Part shown: in pieces, positions 23,424 to 34,704 of the stretch
Numbering within the stretch: the first letter of the stretch is position 1
Layout of the letters: every line of letters starts with the position of its first letter
Source of the DNA: Lichenostomus cassidix
Taxonomy: Eukaryota > Chordata > Aves > Passeriformes > Meliphagidae
Direction: 5' to 3'
NCBI GenBank assembly: GCA_008360975.2
Contig: CM039211.1
Location: 71,259,965 to 71,323,964 of the forward strand
DNA length: 64,000 nucleotides
The notes under the pieces: generated by a model
Told to the model about the DNA's origin: nothing
The model's database searches: none
The model's input: the letters and a program-made list of their open reading frames with translations, nothing else
Translations under genes and position numbers: made by a program

Positions 23424-25660
23424 TGGTAAAATCCTCTACTACTGTCATGGTATCAGAGTATACTTCACCTGAAATTGCTATGAAACTTCCAATGGACTTC
23501 ACATAGTCTGTGTCATTTTGGAATTCCAGTATGAGAATTTTTGCTCGGTGCTGTGTGTAAAGCTTCTCACAAGGCTATGTGTAACCCCTGTGGATGGGTT
23601 TTCCCCTACATTCATGTAAAATCTGCATTAAGCTTGACATTTAGTGCGAAATATAAGCGGAAATTAACCTTAAGGCTTTAATTGAGTTGGAAAGTGATTC
23701 CGTAATAAAATCTAAACCACATCTTGATTGTAATCAAGAAACAGGGGGGAAAAAAGGATGATACCATTTGGTATTTAATAGAAAGTAACACATACAGCTA
23801 TAGGTATTCAATTTCCTTGTGTGGCATTAAAATGAAATGCAAAGTGTATAAAAACAAAAAATCTTTTCAAGTGCCTTATGGAATCATAAATCGCAATGAC
23901 ATTACAACACGAACAACATGATTTGCCCAGTCAAAAGCAATTATGTTAGGGTAAAGGGAAAAAAAAAGTAAGCTGTGGTCATCATAAACATTGTCAGCCC
24001 AAATCTGCATCTCGGCGCCTTCTAAGCCAACTTGCTTTACTATTTTATTTGCATCTCAAAAAAATTATTTTTTTGCCTTGGTGAAATGGGCCTACCATGT
24101 CTGAAAAAATGAACTTTCTCTCTAGTTCATCTTTTTAACTGTTCATTCTCAACAGTTAATGTGATTTTTTTCCTTTTATTTTTATCCCTGAAATGCTCCT
24201 GTTGATTGCTACATATCATACTGCAGGCACAGGCACAATTGCATAATGAACTGATATAATCTAATGAGCATGTTAACCTTCAAACCAATAAAAAGGACTG
24301 TTTGTCTCTTCTACATGTCAAATGTACTGTGCATTGAGCTTCCTCTTGAGTTCAACTCTGGATGTGGGTTGTGTTTTAATTGAACCTGTAATTAACAGGA
24401 CAAGACTTCTCTTCCCTTTCAACACAATTGCTCTTGTGAGTCACAGTCTTGAAGGGTGCTGCACACCTTTAATTGGCAATCACAGAAATGTCAGGGTGCC
24501 CAGCATCTCACAGAAGTACTCAGCACCTCGAAATTACTAATAAATAACAAAGAGTTACAGAAAAATGAACCGCGCTCTCTGATCAGAGCACGAAGACAAG
24601 AGAGGTGGGATACCAACTTAAGAACACACCCCAGGCATTTCCACGTGAAAAAAAAAGTGAGATTTTTGCTGCTGTACTTAGGGGAACTAGCCAGGATTCA
24701 TGCATGAGGTCAGCACCCCTAAATGTTTTCCCCACAGGAAAACTTTAATCACTTACCTTCCAAAACCAAGCAATACCATTTTGTTTTGGGGGCAGTGAGG
24801 TGCAGTGGCTGGAATGACAACCCAAGTGCCAGAACGTCTGTGCTCTTCCTTCCCTGGTTTATTACCAGCTTTGTCTGTGACCCAGGATAAGGGTCAGAAC
24901 TGTTATGCTTTCCACCTGGCAGGACTGCAGGCAGCAAAGCCTGGCTGTGCTGAGGGTCTGGATAAAAACAAATTTCCCCCCTTGCTGTTCCCAAGACAGC
25001 TGTGTGGGTTGGCATGAAGCCACATGAAGATAAGGGACTACTCTTGCAGAACTGTTGAAACACAGGAGCTGGGGTCCAAGCAGTATCAACTATTCACTTT
25101 GTTTCTAGATATAGATAATAATGAATGCACCTGAGAGATACCTCTGCTAATGTTTCAACCTCTTCATACAGAAAAGGCATCTTCCACTACAAAATTTCTG
25201 TAGAACTCATATTGCCAAAATTGGAATATATAAAGGGATTTTACACAGATTATATTCTGGACCATAAAAATAAGTACAACTGTTGATGAATAAGAAGTTT
25301 TCTTAAAAGTGTTCTGAAATGCTGAATATGGTTTCAATCACTCTCAGTAGCTGCTAAATAGAAGGGTGATGAATTTAAAGAAAACTATTCTATGCTGAAG
25401 ATGCTGCCAACCACTAGAGGGATATTATGAAAGGGTAAGAAAATAGCAGTTATCAGTCTTCTCCCTTGTGGAGGCATCTCCATGTGTTGCCCTGATGTTG
25501 TGGTATATAGCAAAGATTTTCTTCAGAAGTGACAAGAGCCCTGGCCCTGACATCACTCCTTCACATCCTGAGCACAACCTCTGCAAGATTCACTGAGTAC
25601 ATAAGATGTCAGTATTGCCCCTCATTTCTTAAAATACAATGTATATCTTTGACCCAAATG
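23424..25660. other. Unique AT-rich sequence with one conserved-looking block
   Basis: No gene recognised. The stretch 24180-24330 looks single-copy and regulatory-like, with ATTA and AT-rich factor cores and a nearby ATTTGCAT octamer at 24047-24054. That impression is untested. Frames up to 104 codons at 24749-25089 overlap on both strands and lack domains. Confidence 0.35.
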
Positions 25661-25750
25661 AAAAAAACACCTCCACCTGAAAAACAATAAAAACACACCA
25701 AAATCAAAACCCAAAATGAACAACAGACAAACAAACAAAAACAAACCCAG
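25661..25750. repeat. A/C-rich low-complexity tract
   Basis: The plus strand is nearly free of T and G over most of its length, with (CAAA)n at 25727-25743 and several CCC runs. It is the complement-type counterpart of the G/T-rich tracts at 6680 and 28951. The overlapping minus-strand frame of 90 codons is an artefact of it. Confidence 0.8.
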
Positions 25751-26782
25751 ATTTACAGTGATGTTTTGCAGTGTTAGGAAAAATAAGTCACCGAGAAAGA
25801 AAATTGTAGCATGTATTGGTGAATTTAAGGCATATAGGGGACTCTTGGAGAATATTCGTGGGTACTTTAGATAGAGGAAAGCATTAAGAAGCAACTGATT
25901 TGAGCTCTGCAGCTTTATCTGTCTCTGATGTGTTGTCTGAGGAGACTCACATAATCTCTGTATATTTTGGTTTATTTAAGTTTTCTTAAGGAATCAAAGA
26001 TCATAATATCAAATTTAGAGATCTTAGAAGGCTTCTATACATAATGGTGACACATGGATTTTCATTCCATGGTTCTGGCACCACTAACTATCCTTCTTCT
26101 GGAAATCATGAAGCTGTTAAAATTAACATTAATAAATGTGATGTTGATTTTTACATTTCTGTTGCAAGCATCACAATATTTTTATTTTCTTCAAAACTGT
26201 GGTTTCAAGAATGAGGCAAATCTTATCCACTGCAACTTTCTCTATAAAACAGGAAGAGAAACAGATTAAAAATAGAATTCTAGTTAATATCACCTTGAGA
26301 AAAGCTGATATGGATAATATAAATGTAAAGTGCAGGTTCAAAAAAAAAATCTAAAATGAAATGTGTTAAATGTGAACATTTTGGTGGGACATTTTTATTA
26401 TTAATTTTGAATATCTGAATTTAGCAGTGGGGTCACCCTCCGGCTCCCCCTGTAAATATTCATGTCTAAGATGAATAATGATACAATTTTTCTCTGCAAA
26501 GTCATATTTTTGACAGCACATCGTTTTACATGAGATTTCACTTCTTCATATATTAACTAAATTTGTCCCAGTCCTACAGACACCAATTTCTGGACACAGC
26601 CATCCAGCACCACAACAGTTAAGAAACCACTGTGCCTCTTGATGGACAGAGCCAATTAATTTTTAGATTAAGAGAAGAACCAATTATTTCTACTTCTGTA
26701 CAATACACCTGGCACTCTGGTCAACAACCAAACAACTGCACCATACAAAACGTGCAGTGAATAAAGGCAAAAATCATGATTT
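25751..26782. other. AT-rich sequence, nothing recognised
   Basis: No repeat family or exon is recognised. A run of nine A lies near 26341-26349. Confidence 0.45.
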
Positions 26783-27150
26783 TCAGAATCAGAAAAAACT
26801 TAAAATTGAGTGGGAAAATGTTGGAAAGGACCTGTGAGATCATGGAGTTCAACTATTAACCCAGCACTTCTGGGTCCACGATTAAACCCTGTGTCCAAGG
26901 GCAATTTTGGACATTTTATGAACAACTCAGGACAGTGACTCCAGCACTGCCCTGGGCAGTCTTCTCCAGTGCCTGAACACCCTTCCAGTGATGGCATTTT
27001 TCCCAACATCCTATAAAAACCTGCTTTGGTGAAAAGTGAGACCATTTTCCCTCCTCCTATCTCTCGTTACCTGGAAGAAAAGACTGATTCCACTCTGGTT
27101 ACAACCACCCTTCAGAGCCCTCTGATGTCTACATGGGATCTCCCAAAAAG
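26783..27150 (-). mobile_element. CR1 LINE 3' fragment, older subfamily
   Basis: The plus strand follows the inverted 3' UTR: 'gacctgtgagatcatggag', 'aacccagcacttctgggtcc', 'cactgccctgggcagtc', 'cagtgcctgaacaccctt', then 'tctctcgttacctggaaga'. It is considerably diverged and probably old. It ends about 95 bp before a second CR1 in the opposite orientation. Confidence 0.85.
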
Positions 27151-27245
27151 ATGACAGTTTTTTCCAGCTTACAGGAGACAAAATAAGATTACAATTACTG
27201 AAAGAATTAAGCCAATTAATGCTATTTATATTGATCCATCTACAG

Positions 27246-27350
27246 CTGAGCAACCTGGTCTACCAGAAGGTGTTCCTGCCCATGGCAGGGAATTGGGAAT
27301 AAGATGGTCTTTAAGGCTCCTTCTAAACCAAATCATTTTATGAATCTATG
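27246..27350 (+). mobile_element. CR1 LINE 3' tail, sense orientation
   Basis: 'agcaacctggtctaccagaa', 'cctgcccatggcaggga' and 'gatggtctttaaggctcctt', ending in a degenerate 'attttatgaatctatg' terminus. It is about 105 bp and 5'-truncated. Confidence 0.9.
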
Positions 27351-28950
27351 ACATTTACATTTTCTCTCCCGGGGCAACTTTAATCCATGTTGACCAATTT
27401 CTCAGTAGGTAGAACTATGAGTGACCATCACCAGAGTCCTGCAAGTACCCACATGCCTTTTTTTTCCCTTGAAAGCCTGTCACCACACATTGCCCACATC
27501 GCTGTATTCCTGAGTTGTTTTTGCTAATCACAGGAGTCAATCAGCGTGTTTCAAATCTTTCTTTGTAGTTACTATAGAGAAACTGTGAAAGTACACATTT
27601 GGCCTTGAAAATAATATTTCAGGGGCCAGAAGGCATTTAATTCACATCATATTGCAAGGGCACCACATGTTTTGACAGGCCCTAAGAGAGGTAATTCAAT
27701 GAGCATCACTTTAATGATATATGATTTAGACAGCTATTTTTTCCTTTTGTCCTCTCTGTGACCCTGCTCCTTCCCCCTTTCTTTTCAGTGCTGCTGCAGA
27801 CTCACTGTCACAAAGATGTCAAATCTGCAGCCAATTGTGTCCTTGCTCAGAAAATAATACACAAAGGATGGAATTAAATGTGCAGATTATTGCACAGTTT
27901 GCAAATGGAGACACAAGAAATTAATTCAATTCTCTAATTCTGCTGCTTGTCCAACACATAGGTTAGACATGCAGGGCCAGGTTTATCCCTGCTGACAGTC
28001 CATCAGAATCGAGGGAGTTCAACAGGAAGAAATTCTTCTCAGTATGAGCAAATGTTAAGAGGGTGGAAGAATTTGGTTTATCACTTAAAATTGATTCAAA
28101 CTGTGAACCGGATGGACAGGTAGATCATGTATTTAAATGTGAGGAGAAATTCTATTTCTCCTTATTACTTTTGTCTTACCTCACTACTGAAAGACAGAAT
28201 GGAAATATGAGGGGCACCGTGCAAAGGCAGAATAAAAAGGGATGTCCCCATCCTAGAAAACTTCAAATTTGACTAGTAATAAATGAGACATTTGCTTTTG
28301 TCTGCCTGAAATTGAAACAACTGGGGCTCCCTCTCGCAACATGTGATGTCATTCAAGGCCTAAAACTCTGAGAGTTGTGAACAAATAGCAGTGGAGAAAC
28401 TTCTGAATCTTTTCCAGAGACCTGTGGACTCTGCGTTGAAACAACTGTGTTTCCAATCCTTTTGCAACTCAGTTTTGACATATAAATTATTACTCAACCT
28501 AAATAAAGATGCTGAGTCAGGTCTCAGAGCAGGGGCTGGTCAGGATCTATCATGTTATTACAAACCTACAGAGAATCAACACTCTTATGAAAGCAAATCA
28601 ATAGGCATGGGAATGCCATGTGAAATAATATCATTATTATTTTCTAGACTTCTGAAAGGGACAGTCTACAGCATATCTAGTGCATCTTCTGAAAAGCTAC
28701 AGCAAAGGACCTTGGAGATTATATCTTCTAAGCAACTCTGACTGATGTTTTCCTTCTTCCCTCAAATATTTATTTAAATGAAAGATGGAGTGCTTATGGA
28801 ATCCTACATTATCCTTCACTGCAATTGAAGAGAGAATTTTGGTAATTTAACATTATTTTCACCTCGACATTGTATACATCCACATGACTTAAGTCACACA
28901 CTTCTCATAAGGTCCTGGATAAAGAATTTTAAATAGATAGAGTTCAAGCT
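27351..28950. other. Single-copy sequence, possible conserved block at 27520-27950
   Basis: No repeat is recognised. The part at 27520-27950 has a balanced, motif-dense look common in conserved noncoding DNA, including 'attaattcaattctctaatt' near 27919-27938. Conservation is a guess only. A 116-codon plus-strand frame at 28391-28741 has ordinary composition and no domain, so it is not called a gene. Confidence 0.3.
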
Positions 28951-29045
28951 GGTTTGGTTTGGCTCTGGGCTTTTTGGGGTTTTTTTGGGGTGGCTTTTGC
29001 TTGTTTGTTTGTTTCTTTGTTTGTTTCTTTGTTTGTTTGTTGGGC
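28951..29045. repeat. G/T-rich low-complexity tract
   Basis: GGTTTGGTTTGG is followed by GGGG-T runs and a (TTTG/TTTC)n block. The composition matches the tract at 6680-6882. Frames over it (62 and 92 codons, Phe/Cys/Val-rich at the start) are repeat-derived. Confidence 0.88.
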
Positions 29046-29389
29046 AGTGTGTTGTTTGGTGGAGTCTTTGTGGAAGACAGAAGTTACTCCGTGGATAATT
29101 TTGCTGAAAACCTCAGCCAGCTTTTACTGCCACAGAGGGTAACAACAGGCCTTACAACTAGGACTAATGTTTCTGTGCTTGGCAGAACATTCAAAATTTG
29201 TATATATGTTAATTCCTCTGTCCTCATTCTTGGATAGAGCAGATTGCAAAATAGGTGGCATTGCCTCATCTCTCCCTACACAATTGCAAGTGTTTCTAAG
29301 TAACATATACTGTGCCAAATAGCTTCCCTTTAATGAAGGGAGCCTACACTGACAGACACCTGCACCAGAGAAACTCCTGTGATTTTGTC
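29046..29389. other. Unique sequence, nothing recognised
   Basis: Short complementary frames lack domains. The CR1 element begins directly after. Confidence 0.4.
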
Positions 29390-30694
29390 ATAGAAGCATG
29401 GAATCATAGAAACAACCATAGAATCACAGAACCATAGAATCATAGAACATGCTGACTTGGAAGTGGACTCACCAGGACCATCAAGAGCAGCTCCTGGGCC
29501 TGCACAGGACACCCCAACAATCCCACTATGTGTCTGACAGTGTTGTCCAAATACTTCTTGTTTCAGACAGGCTTGGTGCTGTGACCACTGCACTGGGGAG
29601 CTGTTCCAGTGATCAACCACCTCCTGGGGGAAGAATATTTTCCTGATATCCAACCTGAATCTCCCCAGATTCAGCTTCAGGCCATTCCCTCAGTCCTGTC
29701 ACTGTCACCACAGAGCAGAGATCAGTGCCTGCCCCTCTTCCCTTTATGAGGAAGCTGTGACTGCAGTGAGGTCTGACCTCAGTGTCCTCTTCTCCAGCTG
29801 AACAGACCAAGTGCCCTCAGCCTCTCCTCACACAGCTTCTCCTCAAAGCCTTCACAACCCCTGTTGTCTCCTTTGGTCTCTCTAATGGCTTATTGTCTCC
29901 TTTATAGTGTGGCACCCAAAACTGCACACAACAGTCCAGGTGAGGCTGCCCCAGCCCAGAGCAGAGCAGGACAATCCCTCCCTTGCCCAGCTGGCCATGC
30001 TGGCCCTGATGTCCCCAGGACAGGGATGTCCCTCCTGGCTCCAGGGCACTGCTGGCTCATGTTCAACTTGTCACTGACCAGCACCCCCAGGTTCCTTTCC
30101 CTGGCACTGCTTTCCAGCCTCATTCCCCAGTCTGTCTGTACATCCAGGGTTACCTCATCCCAGGTGCAGAATCCAGAACTTTACCTCATTGAACTGCGCA
30201 GGGTTGTTGATTTTCGGTTTCTGATCTGTCCAGGTTTCTCTGCAGGGTCTCTCTCCTAGGGAATTGACAGCTTCTCCCAGTTAATATTGTTGGCAAACTT
30301 ATTCCTTGCAGTTCTGCATCCAAGTTGTTGATAAAGATGCTGAAGCAAACTGGGCCAAGGTTGGAGCCCTCTGGACCCCCTCGAGTGACAGGTCACCTGT
30401 CTGATGTCACCCTTTGTGCCCAGCCCACGAGCCAGTTGCTCACCCATCACAGGATGTGATTATCCAGCTGTGGGATGGATATTTTTTCCAGATGGACACT
30501 TTGAGAGAGAGTATCAAAAGCTTTGTTGAAGTCCAAAAAGATGACATCTGCGTGTTTTCCTGGATCAGTTAGGTAGGTCACCTTGCTGTAGAAGAAATTC
30601 AGGTTTAAAGAGCAGGACTTTCCCCTCATGAAGCTGTGCTGTCTGTGACCAATGGCTTCATTGTCCTCTGGGCGATTTTCAATACCTCCCAGAA
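29390..30694 (-). mobile_element. CR1 LINE, about 1.3 kb, keeps part of reverse transcriptase
   Basis: This is the longest transposable element in the window. Its 3' end is an expanded, irregular series of CATAGAATC-type units over 29390-29450. Then come the 3' UTR and the end of ORF2 in reverse. The 3' UTR and distal ORF2 match the copy at 17771-18548, most closely across about 29910-30175. 5' truncation is near 30694, inside the reverse transcriptase domain. Confidence 0.96.
29902..30690 (-). pseudogene. CR1 ORF2 remnant (reverse transcriptase, frameshifted)
   Basis: In the minus-strand translation, the segment from about 30690 to 30447 gives GKSCSLNLNFFYSKVTYL and then VIFLDFNKAFDTLS, the RT palm motif region of CR1-type LINEs. 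A second piece in another frame (30450-30256) carries the following RT region, and a third (30123-29902) contains LGVLVSDKLNMSQQC near the ORF2 C-terminus. Frame changes and stops separate the pieces. The endonuclease domain and most of RT are missing, so no active enzyme is encoded. Confidence 0.92.
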
Positions 30695-33600
30695 AAAAAC
30701 CCTGAATAATTTACATTAATCTTATCTAAAGGTTTTCCAAGTTACATATTTGATACACATATCTCTCCAGAGAAGTTCTCCTGTGTGAAACACTTTATTT
30801 AGAATGGTAGAAAGAGTCATTTGTCTTCCAGCTGGCACTGGAGCAGCTGTTGCTGCTCTGGAGGTGACTGCATCTGTCTCTTAGCTATAATGAATTCTAG
30901 AAACACAGAAGACATCTAACCTCTCAGCCTTATAATTTCTAACAAGGTGATATAAGGAACATAACTGCCATTGCATTTTCAGGAATAGCCATGCTAGGAG
31001 ATATTCCTGGGCTTGTGGTGAGCAGTGTGAAGACCACAGTTTCAGCTAAGAAGTGATGGAAACAGTGATTGCCCCTATACACTTGGGCAAGCACCATATC
31101 TGTTTCCTATCTGTTTCTTATCTATACTGCCTACAGAAATGTAGGATCATGGTCTGTGAAATCCAAATTAAGTATCTGGAAGACACAATCTCAATGCAGA
31201 CTTCAAGAGGGCAGTCAGGCGATGATCTTAAAACCTACAGATAAGTTTCTTTCGTTACAAGAAATGTTGTAGATTAACTGTGGAAGTTACACAGCCAGCA
31301 TTACATTTTTGTGATATAAATTCAACTATGTTTTCCAATGTTTATTCAGACAGTTATCAAGAAAGCTGGGGTTCCATGTAGTCAGTTTTCTCACTGGGAA
31401 AATGCTATGGCCACTTCAGCTTCACAGAGCAAATAGGTGATATGTAAGACCTGAGTTGTGTGACAATACCCAAAGCACAGGTTCTGGGACAGAAGGAAGC
31501 AGCTGTTATTCATAACTCACAGGTTTTAGCCACAGGAAAGGGTGTGGGAATGTTCCTCTGCACCTCCTCAGGTCATTAGAGACTAATGAGGTGTTGGAGA
31601 CCATAGGGAAATTTTTGTGTTCTGGAGATGAAGACTGCTTCTGCCCTTCTACATATTTTTCTCCAGTGAAAGCAGCAGAGGCTCTATCAGTGCTCTGTTA
31701 GACACCCTGTTGCCACTGTTTTATTTTCAGAACATTTCCTCAGGAGGAAAAAATGAGAAGAAAATTAAGGACAATTAATATCTCTATAAAATTTTAAGTA
31801 TTATCCTTATTTACTGTGCTCCTGCATGTGACCTTCTCAGCTTTGATTACAATTTTAAATCTTTTTTCCCTGATACTGATATCTTCACTGACCTCTGAAA
31901 ATATGATGCACTAATCCACATTTAAAATAAGCTTTCAAATGCCTGGGGAGTACTGGGACATTATACCCAGGCACTTCTGCTGGTCTAGATTATGACTTCG
32001 ATGGCATCAAGGCAATTAATAGTTTCAATATCTAGATACAAAACACTCTTGGTTGCATATCAGTTCATGGGATAATCACTGTAGGGACCCATAAAACCTT
32101 ATTGTTTGTAGAAGTCAAATTAATGATGCAAAAGGTACTGGTAAATAGGGATTGCATCACTGTTGTTACAATTCAGTTAGACTAAGACCAAATCAAAGGC
32201 ACCTCATATTCACCAATTCCAGCAAGGATGGGTTTTCTAATAATATCTGTGTTTGTTTATGTGAGAAATAAATATTTAAATGGTGGGGGCAGGATGTCTA
32301 AATTTGCTTCTTTTCCCCCCACTGTTTTAAAAACACTCACATGATTTTCCATCTCTTTTTTTTCTTCCCATGAATAATTTTTCTCAAGTTCTGTAGATGG
32401 GGCAGTAGTTAGGTATTTATGGCCTACAAATTTAATTTAAAGAAATTACTTTGTGTCTTTTTGACAAGTAAAACCAGATCAGTAAAAAAATAAATCATTA
32501 GCTTGTTTTAAAAAGGAAAAGGAATGATAAACATAATTTTTTAATGTTGTAATGTTATCACTGTCATTTATATGACTATAGAAGACAGTGGTCAAAACCA
32601 GCCTTGGGAAGGAGGTGTATGTTGGGTACTTCACAAGTCCAAAATGAGGCATAATGCTGGTCTCAAAATGTTTTTGTCTAAAGAAAGAAGATAAGCGATA
32701 GAAAAAGGGAAGTGTTTTTAATATGTGATTTTGCAGGTATAGGGAGGGGAAAAAACTGCAAAAGAAAAACTAAGTTACTAAAATAATGCATCCCTGATTT
32801 TATAATGACCTAAAACCCATAAAAATATTAATTTTAAATTATTTTCAAATGGCATTAAATTTTGATGATATGATTATGTTCTTTTTTTTTTTTTTTGGCT
32901 CATTGTATCTGTGTGCATGGTAATACTGGAAAAATTTGAAAGACATTTTAAATTCCTTAGATATATCTGAATTAATCAGAGTGAAATCCCCACTGGATGT
33001 AAAGACTAACAAGAATATTAAATACTTATCAGAAACTGTGGTCAAAATTTCATTTTAAAGGGTTGGATCTTCGTATTTTCATTACTTCAGGAAACAAAGC
33101 TATTACAATTTTTGATAGCACAAGTTTTGCTATATTTTTTCTTTTGCCATTTACATTTTCAGTCTAGTACAGCCTTCCTTATAGGTCCTTCTTAATTGCA
33201 TTTACAATATTAATGGGTCACAAAAGTCTGAAAATACCATTTTTTGTACCAGCCAGGACTTCATCGCAGTACTAATCATAATAGCAGCCTAAGAAAATTC
33301 AAGAGTTCAGTCACTGAGCAATCTCAAGACATACATACTGCCTACAGTGAAGAAAATTACACCAGGCAGAGGCTCTTATTTTTCCTATGACCATGAATTA
33401 TGTAAAAGCCAAGAGTGCATTTGAGGCTAGGCAGGATGGGGCTTTGAATCTTCCTAAATCAAAATAAAAATGATTCACATGTTCATGAAGGGAATAACAT
33501 AAGTGATTCACTTGCCTGCAGTTACAGGGAGCAAGGCTTGGTGACCCATGTCCCCTTCAGCCCCGTGCTGATGTGAGTTGGAAAGCAGGAGTGAACTGAA

Positions 33601-34009
33601 ACTGGATGTCCCCTGCTGCTGGAGAGTGTGACAGCCCTGGAGGTGCCTGGTAAAAGGTGGGACCAAATTTCCACCTCATCCTCTTGTTTCACTGCCAAGA
33701 AAAGTGTGACGTCCACCTTCTCCATCATTCTATTCCTCCTCTCTTTCAGCCTGTATTGTGATGCCTAAGATTTTTGGGGGTTTTTTATATATTTTTTGCA
33801 TATTGGTAGCTTTCTAAATTAAAATTTCTAATTCTTTCTAATTTCTAAGTTAAACCATGGCTGTAGCTTTTAGGACTCTTCCTATTTTTCTTCCCTACAT
33901 TTAGGAATGACAAGCTAACCTTATAAACACATTCCTAAAATACCATTTAGTCTTATTCCAAGAAGAAAACCCACTACATGAACTTTCTGTTTTCTAACCA
34001 GAATCTGGA
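30695..34009. other. AT-rich sequence, nothing recognised
   Basis: No exon, CR1 or LTR is recognised. A run of about 16 T lies at 32882-32897. Frames up to 68 codons (for example 33522-33728, minus strand) lack domains. Confidence 0.45.
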
Positions 34010-34270
34010 CCAGACATAAAAAAAGTAGAGCAAAAATTACCTCTGGACCCCTTCCAGTGGGGCAGGACCCCAGGAATTATTACCTAACCAACGCACCTTT
34101 TAATTGGACAGTATGTGATAAGTATACAAATCAACTAACCTTATAAAAACTGTAGAGTTTCTATGCCATGTGCAATTTTTGCCATATTGTGGACCTGAGA
34201 GATTTCAAGTAAAGCTTGCTGGGAAGATCTATTTTATTTTCCAGGCAACAATGTGATGAGAGTAAAAGCT
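34010..34270 (+). mobile_element. Possible LTR fragment
   Basis: An inverted CCAAT box (attgg, 34103-34107), a TATA box (tataaaa, 34142-34148) and a variant poly(A) signal (agtaaa, 34208-34213) are spaced as in a retroviral LTR. No terminal TG/CA, target duplication or internal retroviral coding sequence was found. It could equally be a coincidence of motifs in AT-rich DNA. Confidence 0.25.
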
Positions 34271-34512
34271 CAATCATTGCACTTATATGACTTTAAAATT
34301 ATGGAAATGAGAGCCCAACTTTCAAAATGCCTGAAAATCAAGATTCAAATATTTCTAATCTGATTTGAGAATGTTTTCAAATCAGAAAAAAGTCAAATAA
34401 ATATATGCTGACTTTTACGTTGGCTATAAATCTGATGCTGAATGAAATTCAAAGTCTCTGTTAACTTTTTTCCTCACTAAATACCTGAATTTCTAAATGA
34501 TAAAACAGCAGG

Positions 34513-34704
34513 CCTCTCCTCTCCTCTCCTCTCCTCTCCTCTCCTCTCCTCTCCTCTCCTCTCCTCTCCTCTCCTCTCCTCTCCTCTCCCTCTCCTCTCC
34601 TCTCCTCTCCTCTCCTCTCCTCTCCTCTCCTCTCCTCTCCTCTCCTCTCCTCTCCTCTCCTCTCCTCTCCTCTCCTCTCCTCTCTCTCCTTCTCTCTCTC
34701 TTCC
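34513..34704. repeat. Nearly pure (CTCCT)n pentanucleotide array
   Basis: About 172 bp of uninterrupted CTCCT units, except one CTCCC variant near 34588, is followed by a 20-bp TC-rich tail. It is a perfect polypyrimidine/polypurine tract with mirror symmetry. The 77-codon frames on both strands (Ser/Pro/Leu and Arg/Glu/Gly) are repeat translations. Confidence 0.97.
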
